The notes under the pieces: generated by a model
Database searches by the model: none
Told to the model about the DNA's origin: nothing
The model's input: only the letters and a program-made list of their open reading frames with translations
DNA from: Antedon mediterranea
Lineage: Eukaryota; Echinodermata; Crinoidea; Comatulida; Antedonidae
Reading direction: 5' to 3'
Assembly (NCBI RefSeq): GCF_964355755.1
Contig: NC_092680.1
Location: 10,021,001-10,085,000 of the forward strand
Length of the DNA stretch: 64,000 nucleotides
Part shown: one piece after another, positions 46,560-58,253 of the stretch
How positions within the stretch are numbered: position 1 is the first letter of the stretch
Layout of the letters: each line of letters begins with the position of its first letter
Made by a program: the position numbers and the translations under genes

Positions 46560-47860
46560 TTTACTTGATCTTGGACATCTAAAGCAATGCTTGTGTGTCT
46601 CTCTGGTATATTCTATTGCATGTTCTATCATATGGGGAAAACTTGAGTGGGTGGTGTTTCCAAAACTTTTCTAGTCGGTTTTTAAATTGATTAACATTTT
46701 CAGCTTCTATTACATCCTGATGCAAGTTGTTCCATGTGTCGATACAGAGTTGTTAAAAAATTTCTGCTGGATCCTTAAATGAGTACAAGGTTTAATAATT
46801 TTCAAAAAGTGTCCTCTGGTTCTAGATTCAGTGCTTACTGTAATCTAAAAAAATCCTCGTTACATTAATAGTAAAACCTTAGAACATTTTGAATACTTGA
46901 ATCATTGCGGATCTCAATCTTCTGTATTCTAGAGTAGAAAGGTACATTTTGGAAAGCCGTTGATTGTATTCATACCAGTGACGTAAATCTGTTATCATTC
47001 TTGATGCACGCTGTTGAACCTTTTCCAACTTATCAGATTCCAAACAGTACTACAATATTCCATGGATGGTCTTACAATCGATTTATACAGCAGAGATATT
47101 AAGGAGTGACAGGATAAATAATCAAAATAACTATTTATGATGCCCAGCTTTTGGTTCGCTTTCATAGCAACTTGAGCCACATGTGATTCAAAAGTTAAGT
47201 TATCGTCAATTACGACCCCGAGATGTCATTTTGGTGACCCATTGTATTAGTTTCTTGTTTTCTGCATGGCCCATCTTGTATTGAAATTTAATGTTCTTCC
47301 TACCAAAATGCATGACACTACATTTTTTTAGGTTAAACAGTATGTTGCCATTTTATAGACCATTTAAACAGCTTGTCAATGTCATCTTGTAACTTGTAAC
47401 TTTTTGGCATCATCTAAATTGTTTATTTGTCTAAAAATATTGGTGTCATCTGCAAAAATTGTTATCTCTGAATCAATTTGATCAGGAATGTTGTTGATAT
47501 ACAAGTTGAATACTGTAGCAGTGGTCCATGAGGTATTCCACTTGTTACCCTGTTTGACCTAACACCATTTACAATAACTACTTGTGATCTATTATTAGTA
47601 AGAAACGCCTCTATCCACTGCACTAAGTTTCCTCCTATACCATGCTTTCAGCTTGTTGATTAATCTTTTGTGTGGAACACTATCAAAAGCTTTTTGGCAT
47701 CATCTAAATTGTTTATTTGTCTAAAAATCTTGGTGTCATCTGCAAAAATTGTTATCTCTGAATCAATTTGATCAAAAGCTTTCTTGAATTCCAAGAAAAC
47801 ACAATCGAAACTCAACCTTCATCTAACCATTTGGTCCACTGATTCATCGCTTCTATTCTA
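46560..47860 (-). pseudogene. CR1-type LINE 3' part, decayed
   Basis: Minus-strand pieces in LINE order (high to low coordinate): DTKIF-like catalytic surroundings near 47440, DNLTFESHVAQVAMKANQKL, LLYKSIVRPSMEYCSTVW (about 47050-47090), MITDLRHWYEYNQRL and YRRLR near 46930, and IEAENVNQFKNRLEKFW near 46670. Several frameshifts. A segment of about 80 bp, CTTTTTGGCATCATCTAAAT onward, is present twice (47401-47481 and 47692-47772). Confidence 0.7.
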
Positions 47861-47977
47861 ATAGTGCTGTATTACTGGAAATGCCCGTTTTGACCTTTGA
47901 CCATAAATTTGGATTATCTCAATATCTCATCAACGACTGGCCGTAGAGACTTCAAAGTTGTCCCAAATTATTCAGAA

Positions 47978-50900
47978 CTAGATGGCACGCTCGCTTCGCT
48001 CGCGTACCATCTAGGGGTGCTCACAGATGGTTCTCGAATAAAGTAGAATCCACGGACGGGGACTTTTTTGGGACACTAAACAAAAACGGAAGTGTCCCCC
48101 TAATTGGGGTATTCAGAAATAGAGACAACAAAACCAATACTGGATTCCATAAAGGACAATTAATTTATGTGGATTAAAGAAATTAGGGAGAAATGGAAAT
48201 GTATGTACGGGAATTGGGCGGCGGCACGTGGTTGTGGTGATGGAACCGCAGTAATAAAGTTGATTGTATTTATATATTATAAGAACCAAACTAAATAAAT
48301 AGACCTAGACATTCTGCGAAATGGAAATCGGAAATTGAAGCTCCTATTCAGTGAAAAATTAAACTGTAGTCTACCTAAATATTTAGGGCAAATCATCGGT
48401 TGTGGTGTTGAACTTCCTGTAAACATTTGTGTGAACCAAACTGGGTCGAATTTCTGTCATGAGTACTGATTTGTTGGCCTGTGATTTATGACGCCTAAGG
48501 GATCTATCTAGACTTATTTTTTTAGAATAATGTACGTACCTGTCAGATACAATTGTCTTGTGTCGTATAATAAATAAGTACTGTAATAGTTACTGAAGTT
48601 ACTATTACAATCTCGTCAATGAAAACACGAAAATGTATATGCACTTACTTATGAAAACGTATACAGTATTATACTCAGTTATTGAAACAGTAGGTTTAAA
48701 AAAGTTTCGTTTGTCTGTAAAATGATGTAATCAAGCTGTTTACATGAGTCTTAATTTATAAGCACATCAATAATAAAATAGTTTATCTATCCTGTAATTG
48801 GCGAGATTATGGTCGCTGTTGAATGAAATAAAGCCAATCGGTATCATATTTGTACAGAAACGTTTTCGCGGCCGAAGGGTGTAACCTAAATTCGTTGTAT
48901 TATCGTCAAGAACTAACTGTAACTAAACTTACATAGAAAGTAGGGTATCATAAATTTGGCCTTAGCACTCGGGGGAGTGGCTGAGATGAAGTCCGTGGGA
49001 CTACTAAATATAAATTGTAATGAACCTCGAGGGACATAAATAGGAATATTTCATGTTTCATTATCAATGTATAATAAATGGAAACTGTTTACCGATTAAA
49101 ATAATAGAAATTGGTTTTTTAACATTTTCCGAACCTATTGCAAGTTTATTCTCAAAGGGCCCATATATTTACCTACCGTATGTGTTAAACCAAGGGCTCA
49201 TAAATTTACCTACAGTACTTGTGTTAAACCAAACTGGATGTTCCATTCATCGCAAATCAATACATTTGTATAATCGTATATTAAATCTATCAAAATAGTA
49301 TTTTTTAAAGAAAATCGGCCTGTCTTCAACATTATGATGGTGTACTCTAGCAATCTATCAAAATAGTATTTTTAAAAGAAAATCGGCCTGTCTTCAACAT
49401 TATGATGGTGTACTCTAGCTGTTCAACCGGTTTTCAGCTATTAAAAACAATTATCGTAGGAGGAGATAGGAAAATGCAAAGCCTCCTCGCTATGGAGTCT
49501 GTAAAATGATGTAATCAAGCTGTTTACATGAGTCTTAATTTATAAGCACATCAATAATAAAATAGTTTATCTATCCTGTAATTGGCGAGATTATGGTCGC
49601 TGTTGAATGAAATAAAGCCAATCGGTATCATATTTGTACAGAAACGTTTTCGCGGCCGAAGGGTGTAACCTAAATTCGTTGTATTATCGTCAAGAACTAA
49701 CTGTAACTAAACTTACATAGAAAGTAGGGTATCATAAATTTGGCCTTAGCACTCGGGGGAGTGGCTGAGATGAAGTCCGTGGGACTACTAAATATAAATT
49801 GTAATGAACCTCGAGGGACATAAATAGGAATATTTCATGTTTCATTATCAATGTATAATAAATGGAAACTGTTTACCGATTAAAATAATAGAAATTGGTT
49901 TTTTAACATTTTCCGAACCTATTGCAAGTTTATTCTCAAAGGGCCCATATATTTACCTACCGTATGTGTTAAACCAAGGGCTCATAAATTTACCTACAGT
50001 ACTTGTGTTAAACCAAACTGGATGTTCCATTCATCGCAAATCAATACATTTGTATAATCGTATATTAAATCTATCAAAATAGTATTTTTTAAAGAAAATC
50101 GGCCTGTCTTCAACATTATGATGGTGTACTCTAGCAATCTATCAAAATAGTATTTTTAAAAGAAAATCGGCCTGTCTTCAACATTATGATGGTGTACTCT
50201 AGCTGTTCAACCGGTTTTCAGCTATTAAAAACAATTATCGTAGGAGGAGATAGGAAAATGCGAAGCCTCCTCGCTATGTAACATTAGGGTTGAGGGATGG
50301 GAAAGCGGATAGGTACAAAGAGGAACAATTTTTAAATATATTCTTTATCCACTGAGTAACGAAATATTTTGTTCATGTTTTATAGGCCTATAAATAATAT
50401 ACCTCTAAATACAGTAGGCCTAAAACATTTGCGATTTAATACTTTGTTAAAACTGTCACTGTCATAATCGATTGAAATATTAAAGTACATGTCACGATAC
50501 ACCACTACAACATTTATATTTTTGGTAATTATTAATTAATACAAACGTTGAGAAGGAACTGTCAGTATAAAGTTTATTTGTATATCTAACAGTAGAGCCT
50601 ATCCACAGTCTCAGTAATAAAGTTTATTTGTATATATTTTTATATTACATCTAACAGTACGAACATTCACAGTAAGAAATGTTCGATTCAAATGAAAAAT
50701 AGTTAATAGGTATTTACAGTATTGTCAAAGTATTGCAAGTTTATTCTCAAAGGGCCCATATATTTACCTACTGTATGTGTTAAACCAAGGGCTCATAAAT
50801 TTACCTACAGTACTTGTGTTAAAACTCTGGCAGACTGAGAGATTGGGATGTTCCATTCATCGCAAATCAATACATTTGTATAATCGTATATTAAATCTAT

Positions 50901-51306
50901 CAAAATAGTATTTTTTAAAGAAAATCGGCCTGTCTTCAACATTATGATGGTGTACTCTAGCTGTTCAACCGGTTTTCAGCTATTAAAAACAATTATCGTA
51001 GGAGGAGATAGAAAAATGCGAAGCCTCCTCGCATTTTTTTGGCGGGTATTTTTCAAGATGGACATCCATTAGACAGTGTATACCACGATCGGAAAACACC
51101 CCTATTTGGGGCAAATCTTTGAACCTAAATTCGTTTTAATCGTCAATAACTAATTATCTAACTCAATTTAATTAGTAAACAGGGTTACATCAGGCGGTTA
51201 AAATCAGTACCGAAAGTACGAACCAACTTTACATACCATCGAGTGAAAATTCTAGAAGTAAGGCGCGATTTACCGAATTTTGCCCTTACGTAAATTTATA
51301 TATAGA
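47978..51306 (-). mobile_element. Helitron-like insertion, TC start and CTAG end
   Basis: Read on the minus strand it starts TCTATATATAAATTTACG (51306) and ends with GCGAGCGTGCCATCTAG (47978). The host reads ...GTTGGGCA|TTCTGAAT... in the intact opposite arm (about 53366-53382), so the insertion lies exactly between A and T with no target duplication. TC start, CTRR end and A|T insertion are the defining features of Helitrons. Near the 3' end CTAGATGGCACGC and GCGTACCATCTAG pair around TCGCTTCGCTC to give a terminal hairpin. It contains one full unit (51306 to about 50280), two ~784-bp tandem copies and a 3' segment. No Rep-helicase coding, so non-autonomous. Confidence 0.8.
48713..50280. repeat. 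784-bp tandem duplication
   Basis: 48713-49496 and 49497-50280 are nearly identical. The one difference I noticed is A versus G at 49478/50262 (GCAAAGCC versus GCGAAGCC). Each copy also contains an internal ~67-bp tandem repeat (ATCTATCAAAATAGTATTTT onward, ending GGTGTACTCTAGC). The identical 81-codon frames in the two copies are non-coding by-products. Confidence 0.95.
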
Positions 51307-53550
51307 TGCCCAACTTTCTATTCATTTTAATGAAAGAAAAATACCAAAAACCTTTAGAAACCTTCTATTTTGATCTTTGAACTATTGATTTAGGCATATT
51401 TATTTTTATAGACATCTTGGTGATCGATAGGATACGAAATTGGTTTCAAAATACTCAGAAGACCAAAATGTATATTCGCTGTAATGCAAAAGTTAAAGTA
51501 AAGATGACTAGAAATGTATGTTTTGAACTTTAACCCTAAATTTGAGTTATCTCAATACCGCATCAACTGCTGGCTGTAGAGACTTCCAAATTGTCCTCAT
51601 TAAGCAGAGTGCCCAACTTTCTATTCAGTGAAAAATACTAAAAGCCCTTAGAAACCACCTATTTTGACATTTGCACTATTGAAATGGCCAATACAGTATT
51701 TTATATCATAATTATATAGAAATCTTGGTAATCGATAGGAGTATATAAGCGAATTATTCCAAAACACCCATGTTTTTTTACCTTTGACTTTAATCACTAC
51801 ATTATAATTTGATAATTTAAGTCCCAAATAGCATGATGGACACATCAATATAGATATGAGGCCATAATTTCAGGTATCGAAGGGTCACAATATGTCCTTT
51901 GACATATCACCTAAATAATAAAATACAATATGAAACTCTTACAAATCTATCAAGATGTACTGTATATAAAGGAAATGTCACTGTAAAAAAGTTTTTATGG
52001 TCTTCAACAGATTTAATTTTCATGCCCTTATTTTATTAACCATCATTTAGTCCTAAAGTATTTTCGATTTTTAGAGAATTTTGATTAGAAAATAACCAGA
52101 GAAAAACGTTCACATAAATAAATAATATAATAAATGCAATAATTATTTTAAAATTAAATTGCATCATATCAGATAAGAATCGGAGGTATGACTAGAGCCT
52201 AAAATGAGACTTAGACTTAGACCTTGATAAATGGTTGGGTGGGTGACTATGTACAGTATGCAGTTTTAGACAATTAAAAAAATTTTATTTATAAGAGGAA
52301 TATTTTACTCCACACCTATATACACAAGGAAATGTAATAGTGCAGCTCAATTTAAAAAAAAACAATTTTACCAATAAGTATGTCAAATCAACCAGTAGTG
52401 GTCTCTGCTATACTGTATATTAAATGGCACTGCCAAATAGGAAACATTTCAGAATTGGTGTACAGTAACTGCAAAGTTTAAACATGGACATTAGCCAATA
52501 GAGAAGGCATGGCATTTTTTGGAGGACTAATTTCTAACCTTAATATTTAAAGAATAAATAAATAATAAAATTTGTTTGGTTACTATTTGAATAAAAGAAG
52601 TGAAAACAGGCTAAAGCCCAAACAGACATTAAAATGTATCATATGAATATAGCTTAATATTCCAATTTGGAATGAATTTTACCTCTCATGGCAATGGCCA
52701 TACTGATGCATTGTTAGATTCTGTCCATCTTAAATGTCAACTTAAATTTAACTTTTCGTATCTAAGCCCTCCCTCTGGAGAGCACGGGCTATTGTCGGTT
52801 TATCCAGGTAAGCTAGGCATGAAATAGACTAATTCTCATTAAATGTAAGGTCAAAGTTCAAAACACTTTCAATCGCATTTAGTACATCATTTCTATAAGA
52901 GTAAACAGAAACATAGGCGTTTTGAAGTATTTTGACACCAAATTCCCTTATGTATTCCTATTGATCACCAAGATTTCTATACAATTTTAGTATAAAATAT
53001 GACCAGATCAATAGTTCAAAGGTCGAAATAGGTAGTTTCTAAAGGCTTTTGGTATTTTTATTTCTTTCACTACAGTGAATAGAAAGTTGGGGACAGTACA
53101 GTAGTTGATGACGTATTGAGATAATCCAAATTTAGGGTCAAAGTTCAAAACTTGCATTTCTAGTCATCTTTACTTTAACTTTTCCATTACAGCGAATATA
53201 AATGTGGGTCTTCTGATTGTTTTGTCACCAATTTTGCTTGTATATTCCTATCGATCACCAAGATGTCTATAAAATTTAAATATGTTTAGGTCAATAGTTC
53301 AAAGGTCAAAATAGAAGGTTTCTAAAGGAATTTGGTATTTTTCTTTCATTAAAGTGAATAGAAAGTTGGGCATTCTGAATAATTTGGGACAACTTTGAAG
53401 TCTCTACGGCCAGTCGTTGATGAGATAGTGAGATAATCCAAATTTATGGTCAAAGGTCAAAACAGGCATTTCCGGCAATTTTTTGTTAAACTTTTCCATT
53501 ACAGTGAATATAAATATGGGTCTTCTGAGTATTTTGACACACAAAATTGT

Positions 53551-53735
53551 TTACTTACACCTACTGGTTGTCAACATGGTAAATAATGTTAAGTTGGCCG
53601 CCTTTTTGAAAAATGGCCCAATCGGGTTGAAGCACAACGGGGAAACCCGGGGACTTTTAGTATGTTGTTTCAGACAACGTTAGGGACCTATCCTGAAAAA
53701 TTCAGCTTTAGCATTATTTCTACCTCAAAGTCTAA
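53551..53735. other. no gene seen
   Basis: Spacer between the foldback and a TA-flanked TIR element. Confidence 0.4.
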
Positions 53736-53737
53736 TA

Positions 53738-54583
53738 CCGTATATTTCGGTGTATAAGTCGCACCTGTGTATAAGATGCACCCCCTAACTGAGAGTAAAA
53801 TATCGTTTTTTTTTATATCGTCGATGTATAAGACGCACTTTATATTTCATCAAAACAATGTTTTTTTTAAATTGTAATAAATATTATTGTAATAATATAT
53901 TGTTATATCTACAACGGAGTCCTTTATTTAGGGTTTTTCTTACCTAGGCTCGGCCGCGCCCAGCCTCAACAAGTTCTTTCTAACTTGTTATCCATGAGTT
54001 TCGCCGCAACATCGAGTGCATGACCGTGTGTGGGCTAGAGCCTCGCTCGATCATTTCGAGAGGGCGCACGTTTTCATGGACAATCGTATTCCATTAGTCT
54101 CTATGTATCCGAGAAGTGTATACGCTAGGTCCATGCTATAATCAACTGGAGAATATACTAGTCGAATACCATAGACCATGTGGCCGCCAAGAAGGGCTTG
54201 CGCTGGGGGGTACGGCGGTCGGCGATCGTGCGTATAACTATAAATAAATACTAGGCCTAGGCCTATTCCAATCGTAAACGTTTATAAATGAAATTTTATC
54301 GGAGCGCCTAAAACAGCTCCATAATGAACAAATCTTTTCATCATATTTAGTATAACATCACGCTAAAATGCCTTGAAAACTAGGCAGAAGCAGGTTGCCG
54401 TTACGTTAGTACACTGTAGCTAGCCTATAGGCTAGGCCTACAGTAGGCCTAGCCAACAAGGTGACGATATGTAGGCTACAATCTGTGTGGTGTGAGGCAT
54501 AATGTTCGGTGTATAAGACGCACCCTTAATTTAGAGGTCAAATTTGCGTGTCAAAAGTGCGACTTATACACCGAAATATACGG
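53738..54583. mobile_element. TA-flanked TIR element, copy 1
   Basis: 846 bp. Ends CCGTATATTTCGGTGTATAA on both strands, flanked by TA (53736-53737, 54584-54585). The subterminal GTCGCACCTGTGTATAAG and GTGTATAAGACGCACCCTTA repeat the GTATAAG(A/T)CGCACC motif. The second copy is at 57263-58036. The TA flank suggests a Tc1/mariner-type target. Non-coding. Confidence 0.75.
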
Positions 54584-54596
54584 TACTCCTGGACTA

Positions 54597-54770
54597 GGTA
54601 GGTGATGGGTTAATCAAAGAGTTAATACAGATTTTAACAGAGGGTATCCAGTCTGAAGGTCTATAGCGAGAAGTGAAATGAATCAATTCAGTCTTGGCAT
54701 CGTTCAGTACAAGCATGTTATGTGTACACCATGATTTGATTTCGGCGATGCAAGTTTCAAGATTAACATT
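54597..54770 (-). pseudogene. LINE RT fragment (CR1/L2-like)
   Basis: Minus-strand frame: CIAEIKSWCTHNMLVLNDAK, then TELIHFTSRYRP and IPSVKICINSLINP. This is the segment directly after the YADD box in L2/CR1 elements. Both sides are missing. Confidence 0.65.
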
Positions 54771-55479
54771 CTAGGCCTAGGGTTACTGTATATTAATATA
54801 AATAAATACTAGGGCCTACAGTATCAATTTAACGACCAAGTGTGTAATAATTTAATATTGAATTTTCTGTTTTTACACCTGCCAACTCTCACTCATAATG
54901 CGCGAGTCTCTTTACATGGTTTTGTTAAATTTCGACAAATTCATACATCCCCCTCAGGTCGCCCTTATGACTAGGCCAAGGGGTAGGTGATGCTGATTTA
55001 AGATCGATTAATATTCTAAACAGAAATAAAAGTATCAGCAGTAACAGGTTACAGCATTTTTATTGACAAAATTTATTTAAATTAAAGGTGCATTTCACCA
55101 ATAATGCTTTAATAGTAGGCGCATTCCACCCTCTATTACTGTTGCTCTTTTGGCGCTCCGTAGAAATAAAAATATTGAACATTGAGTATGCGAAATTTGT
55201 GAATAGTGTGTGAGAAACATGTGAAATCACCAATGTTTATTTAATACCAATTATATATTGGTTCCTTTTTACTGTATGTGAAAAATATTGTGAGTTTATT
55301 TATGTTTGTGGTAAGTATTTAATTAAATTTATGATAAAAAGCATTAATAATAAATGAAACCTTCTTTCGTGACATGGTTGTTAATCTCATTTGGTGATCT
55401 ACCAATACCATGCCCACATCAAATTCCTCAGCAGCTGGTTTTGGAACATTCATCAAACTCGCCCACACTTTGCAACTTC
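54771..55479. other. no gene seen
   Basis: Transposon-like AT-rich sequence. The piece GGCGCTCCGTAGAA (55152) also occurs at 34329. Nothing else is supportable. Confidence 0.35.
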
Positions 55480-55876
55480 ACCGTAGTAACTGATGATGTA
55501 ATTCACAAGCTAATATAAACATGAAAGACGTCAGCTCTTGATCTATTTCAAACAAATTTTCTTTTACAATTTCAAAGCATATTGACTCCAGTATTTAGAA
55601 TTATTATTAATTTATCTCTATCAACTGGTACCTTTCCTGATGATTTGAAGTTGTGTCTAGTTACACCTATTTTAAAGAAGCCTTCATTGGATCATAGTTT
55701 CATGGCAAATTTTCGACCTATATATGTCGCTTTCTAAGATCCTTGAGAAATGCTTTGCTTTAGATCTCGTATACATTTTCTTGACGACAATAATCTGTTC
55801 GACCTTCTTTAATCAGCATATAGAAAGCACCACAGCACAGAGTCAGCCATTCTCAAGGTTAATACCTGCTCAGATG
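55480..55876 (+). pseudogene. L2-type LINE RT fragment
   Basis: Frames in order: VTDDVIHKLI, then LTPVFRIIINLSLSTGTFPD and LKLCLVTPILKKPSLDH, NFRPI, SKILEKCF, FLDDNNLFDLL and YRKHHSTESAILKVN. These are RT motifs 0-2a of the L2 group. At least three frameshifts. It abuts the next LINE without a gap. Confidence 0.7.
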
Positions 55877-56953
55877 ACTTCTTACTACATGAAACCCTCA
55901 TTCAAATTAAAGCAGCAAACCTTGACATCGTGTGTATGCAGGAAGTGAGACGGATTGGTACCGGTGCAATCTCACATGAGGGCTACAATGTATACTGGAC
56001 TGGACTGAAAATCAAAAAGATGTATGGGGTTGCTATTGCCATCAAACAGTCACCCCATATCAAAGTGTCTAATGTTTATTATGTTTATGAACGTCTAATG
56101 GCAATAGACGTCACAATAAAAAATTGTAAATTAAGAATTGTGTCTGCGTACTCTCCTACGGAATCCGGTTCAGAATCATCAAAGGATATTTTCTATGCAA
56201 AACTCTCCAAAGTAACAAGAGTCGAGAACAACACAAAATTCTTACTGATGGGAGACTTTAATGCAACATCAACAATAACAACCAGAAAATCACTCTTTGA
56301 TGGAAACCTACATAGATTTCAAGACACAGATGACATTAGTAACGACAATGGCACAAGACTCATCAACTACTGCTCTGACTTCAAGCTATGCATACTGAAC
56401 ACCTGGTTTGACCATCCAAACGTTCGTCGGATCACTTGGCATAGCAACGATGGTGTTACAAAGAAAATACTAGATTACAACATATGTGATCACTGGTTGA
56501 GGAAGTATGTTACTGACACAAGAGTCTATAACAACTATTATCTTTCGTCGGATTATAGAATCCTTGTGAGTAATATGACAACACCAGCCAACAAAGCAGC
56601 CAGGTGGAAGAAGCATAAAAAGAAAAAACAGAGCAAGAGAGCCAACATGAGTAAACTTAAAGATCGAGAAGTAAGAAATAATGTTAAAACAAAGATAGAA
56701 GAAGAAATTAATAAAATTACTTCTCCTGAAAAGACAACAACCACTACATCAACTGAGCGCTATACAACACTTATGACAGTGCTAAATAAGGCAGTTGAAG
56801 AAGTCCCGAAGAAAACAAGAAACCAAAATGCTCATCCCTGGGATGGTGATGAAAGACTACAACAGCTTATAAAAGAAAGAAAGAATATTAACAAAAGCAC
56901 AGTTACCTACAAAGAAGAGGAGATCAAGGCTATGCAGAAAGCAATTAAGATAA
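55877..56953 (+). pseudogene. LINE endonuclease domain and linker
   Basis: The frame starts DDFLLHETLIQIKAANLDIV, with the catalytic CMQEVRR (Glu). LRIVSAYSPTESG, FLLMGDFNA and ITWHSNDGVTKKILDYNICD follow, as in APE-type endonucleases. The usual SDHR box reads LSSDYRILV, so the catalytic His is Tyr here. A basic Lys-rich linker (KKHKKKKQSKRANMSKLKDR) and a Thr-rich stretch follow before the insertion at 56954. No upstream ATG is certain. Confidence 0.75.
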
Positions 56954-58235
56954 GGCCTAAAAAAAAAAATTGTTTATTTGCTGTCAAGTTTTTTTTTTTG
57001 GTAGGGGGGGCGGGTGGAAAAAAAGTTTTTTTTTTTTTTTTTTTTTTTTTTAATGTTAATTTCTCTGTTAATTGCTCGCGAATTTGAGAGTAACAAAACA
57101 CACTGAATAAAACAACGAGCTCAAACATCTATTCATAATTTGTTTCACACTTTAATTCTGTTTTGGGCGCCTTAGGCCCCGTGTCTAAACTAGGCTAGGC
57201 CTACTACTACACAGTAGGTCGTTGTTAGCAGGCCTAATTAAATATTTTAATTTTAGAGTGTACCGTATATTTCGGTGTATAAGTCGCACCTGTGTATAAT
57301 AAGACGCACCCGACCCCTAACTGAGAGTAAAATATCGGTATTTTGTATATCGTCGATGTTAAAGACGGCCGCGCATAGCCTCAACAAGAAGGGAAGTCCC
57401 CCATTCCGTCAGTTCTTTCTAACTTGTTATGAATGAGTTTCGCACCCGCAACATCGAGTGCATGACCGCACGTGTGTGTGGGCTAGCCTCGCTCGATCCT
57501 TTTATCGAGAGGCGCACGTTTTCACGGACAATCGTATTCGATTAGTATCTATGTATCCTAGAAGTGTGTACCCTAGGTCTATGCTATAATCAACTGGAGA
57601 ATATACCAGTCGAATACTTAACTGTGTACACAATGTGGTTGCCAAGAAGGGCTCGCTCGCGCTGGGGGTACGACGGTCGTGCGTATAACTATAATACTAT
57701 TCCAATCGTAAACGTCGTTTTCAAATGAAATTTTATCGGAGCGCCTAAAACAGCTCCATAATGAACAAATCTTTTCATCATATTAGTACAAAATCACGCT
57801 AAAATGCCTTGAAAACTAGCAGGTTGCTGTTACGCTAGTACACTGTAGCTAGGCTAGGCCTACTCTTTAGACTTTAGTAATACTAATAGGCCTAGGCCTT
57901 ACCTTAAAAAGCCCGGCCTAGCCAACGAGGTGGCGATCTGTGTGTTGAGGCATTTATGTTCGGTGTATAAGACGCACCCTTAATTTAGAGGTTAAATTTG
58001 CGTGTCAAAAGTGCGATTATACACCGAAATATACGCTACGTTATTATTTTTATTGTTTCATCCTCGCACACTCGATTTTTACACCTTTTCGGCCAAAAAA
58101 AATCATTAAAAAAACTGTTTTTTTTAAAGCGCCCTCAACGTAAAAAAAAAACTTTTTCTTATTTCCGCCCCAAATTTTTGGTGAAATTAGGGGCGGCGGA
58201 TGACAGCAAACAAACTATTTTTTTTTTTGGCCTAA
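56954..58235. mobile_element. poly(A)/poly(T)-ended TIR element inside the LINE
   Basis: GGCCTAA is repeated at 56954-56960 and 58229-58235. The insert starts with an A run and TTGTTTATTTGCTGTCA and ends, inverted, TGACAGCAAACAAACTA and a T run. GGGGGGGCGGGTGG / CGCCCC-type sequence lies subterminally on both sides. It holds a second TIR element at 57263-58036. Non-coding. Confidence 0.75.
57263..58036. mobile_element. TA-flanked TIR element, copy 2 (innermost)
   Basis: 774 bp, ends CCGTATATTTCGGTGTATAA (left) and GCGTATATTTCGGTGTATAA (right, other strand), flanked by TA. It shares the order of internal blocks with copy 1 (CTCAACAAG, GAGTTTCGC, CAACATCGAGTGCATGACCG, CAACTGGAGAATATAC, GAGCGCCTAAAACAGCTCCA). 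It is the third level of nesting. Confidence 0.75.
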
Positions 58236-58253
58236 GGGTGAAGGAACTACGGA

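Larger units (their letters stand above)
47876..53550. mobile_element. large foldback element, split by a Helitron-like insertion
   Basis: The right arm (about 52920-53480) and left arm (47876-47977 plus 51307-51760) are inverted copies. They are made of ~300-bp units with GCCCAACTTTCTATTCA, ACCTTTGAACTATTGA, CATCTTGGTGATCGATAGGA, TTCGCTGTAATGGAAAAGTT and CTGTAGAGACTTC. The left arm is broken between 47977 and 51307. The centre (51760-52920) is AT-rich and non-coding. Confidence 0.7.

Noticed and set aside
46560-47860. Target duplication from the repeated CTTTTTGGCATCATC segment
   Set aside because: The repeat is about 80 bp of LINE coding sequence, so it is an internal duplication, not a target duplication.
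49053-50082. Two identical 81-codon frames as duplicated genes
   Set aside because: They fall in a non-coding Helitron-like repeat present in other, frame-broken copies.
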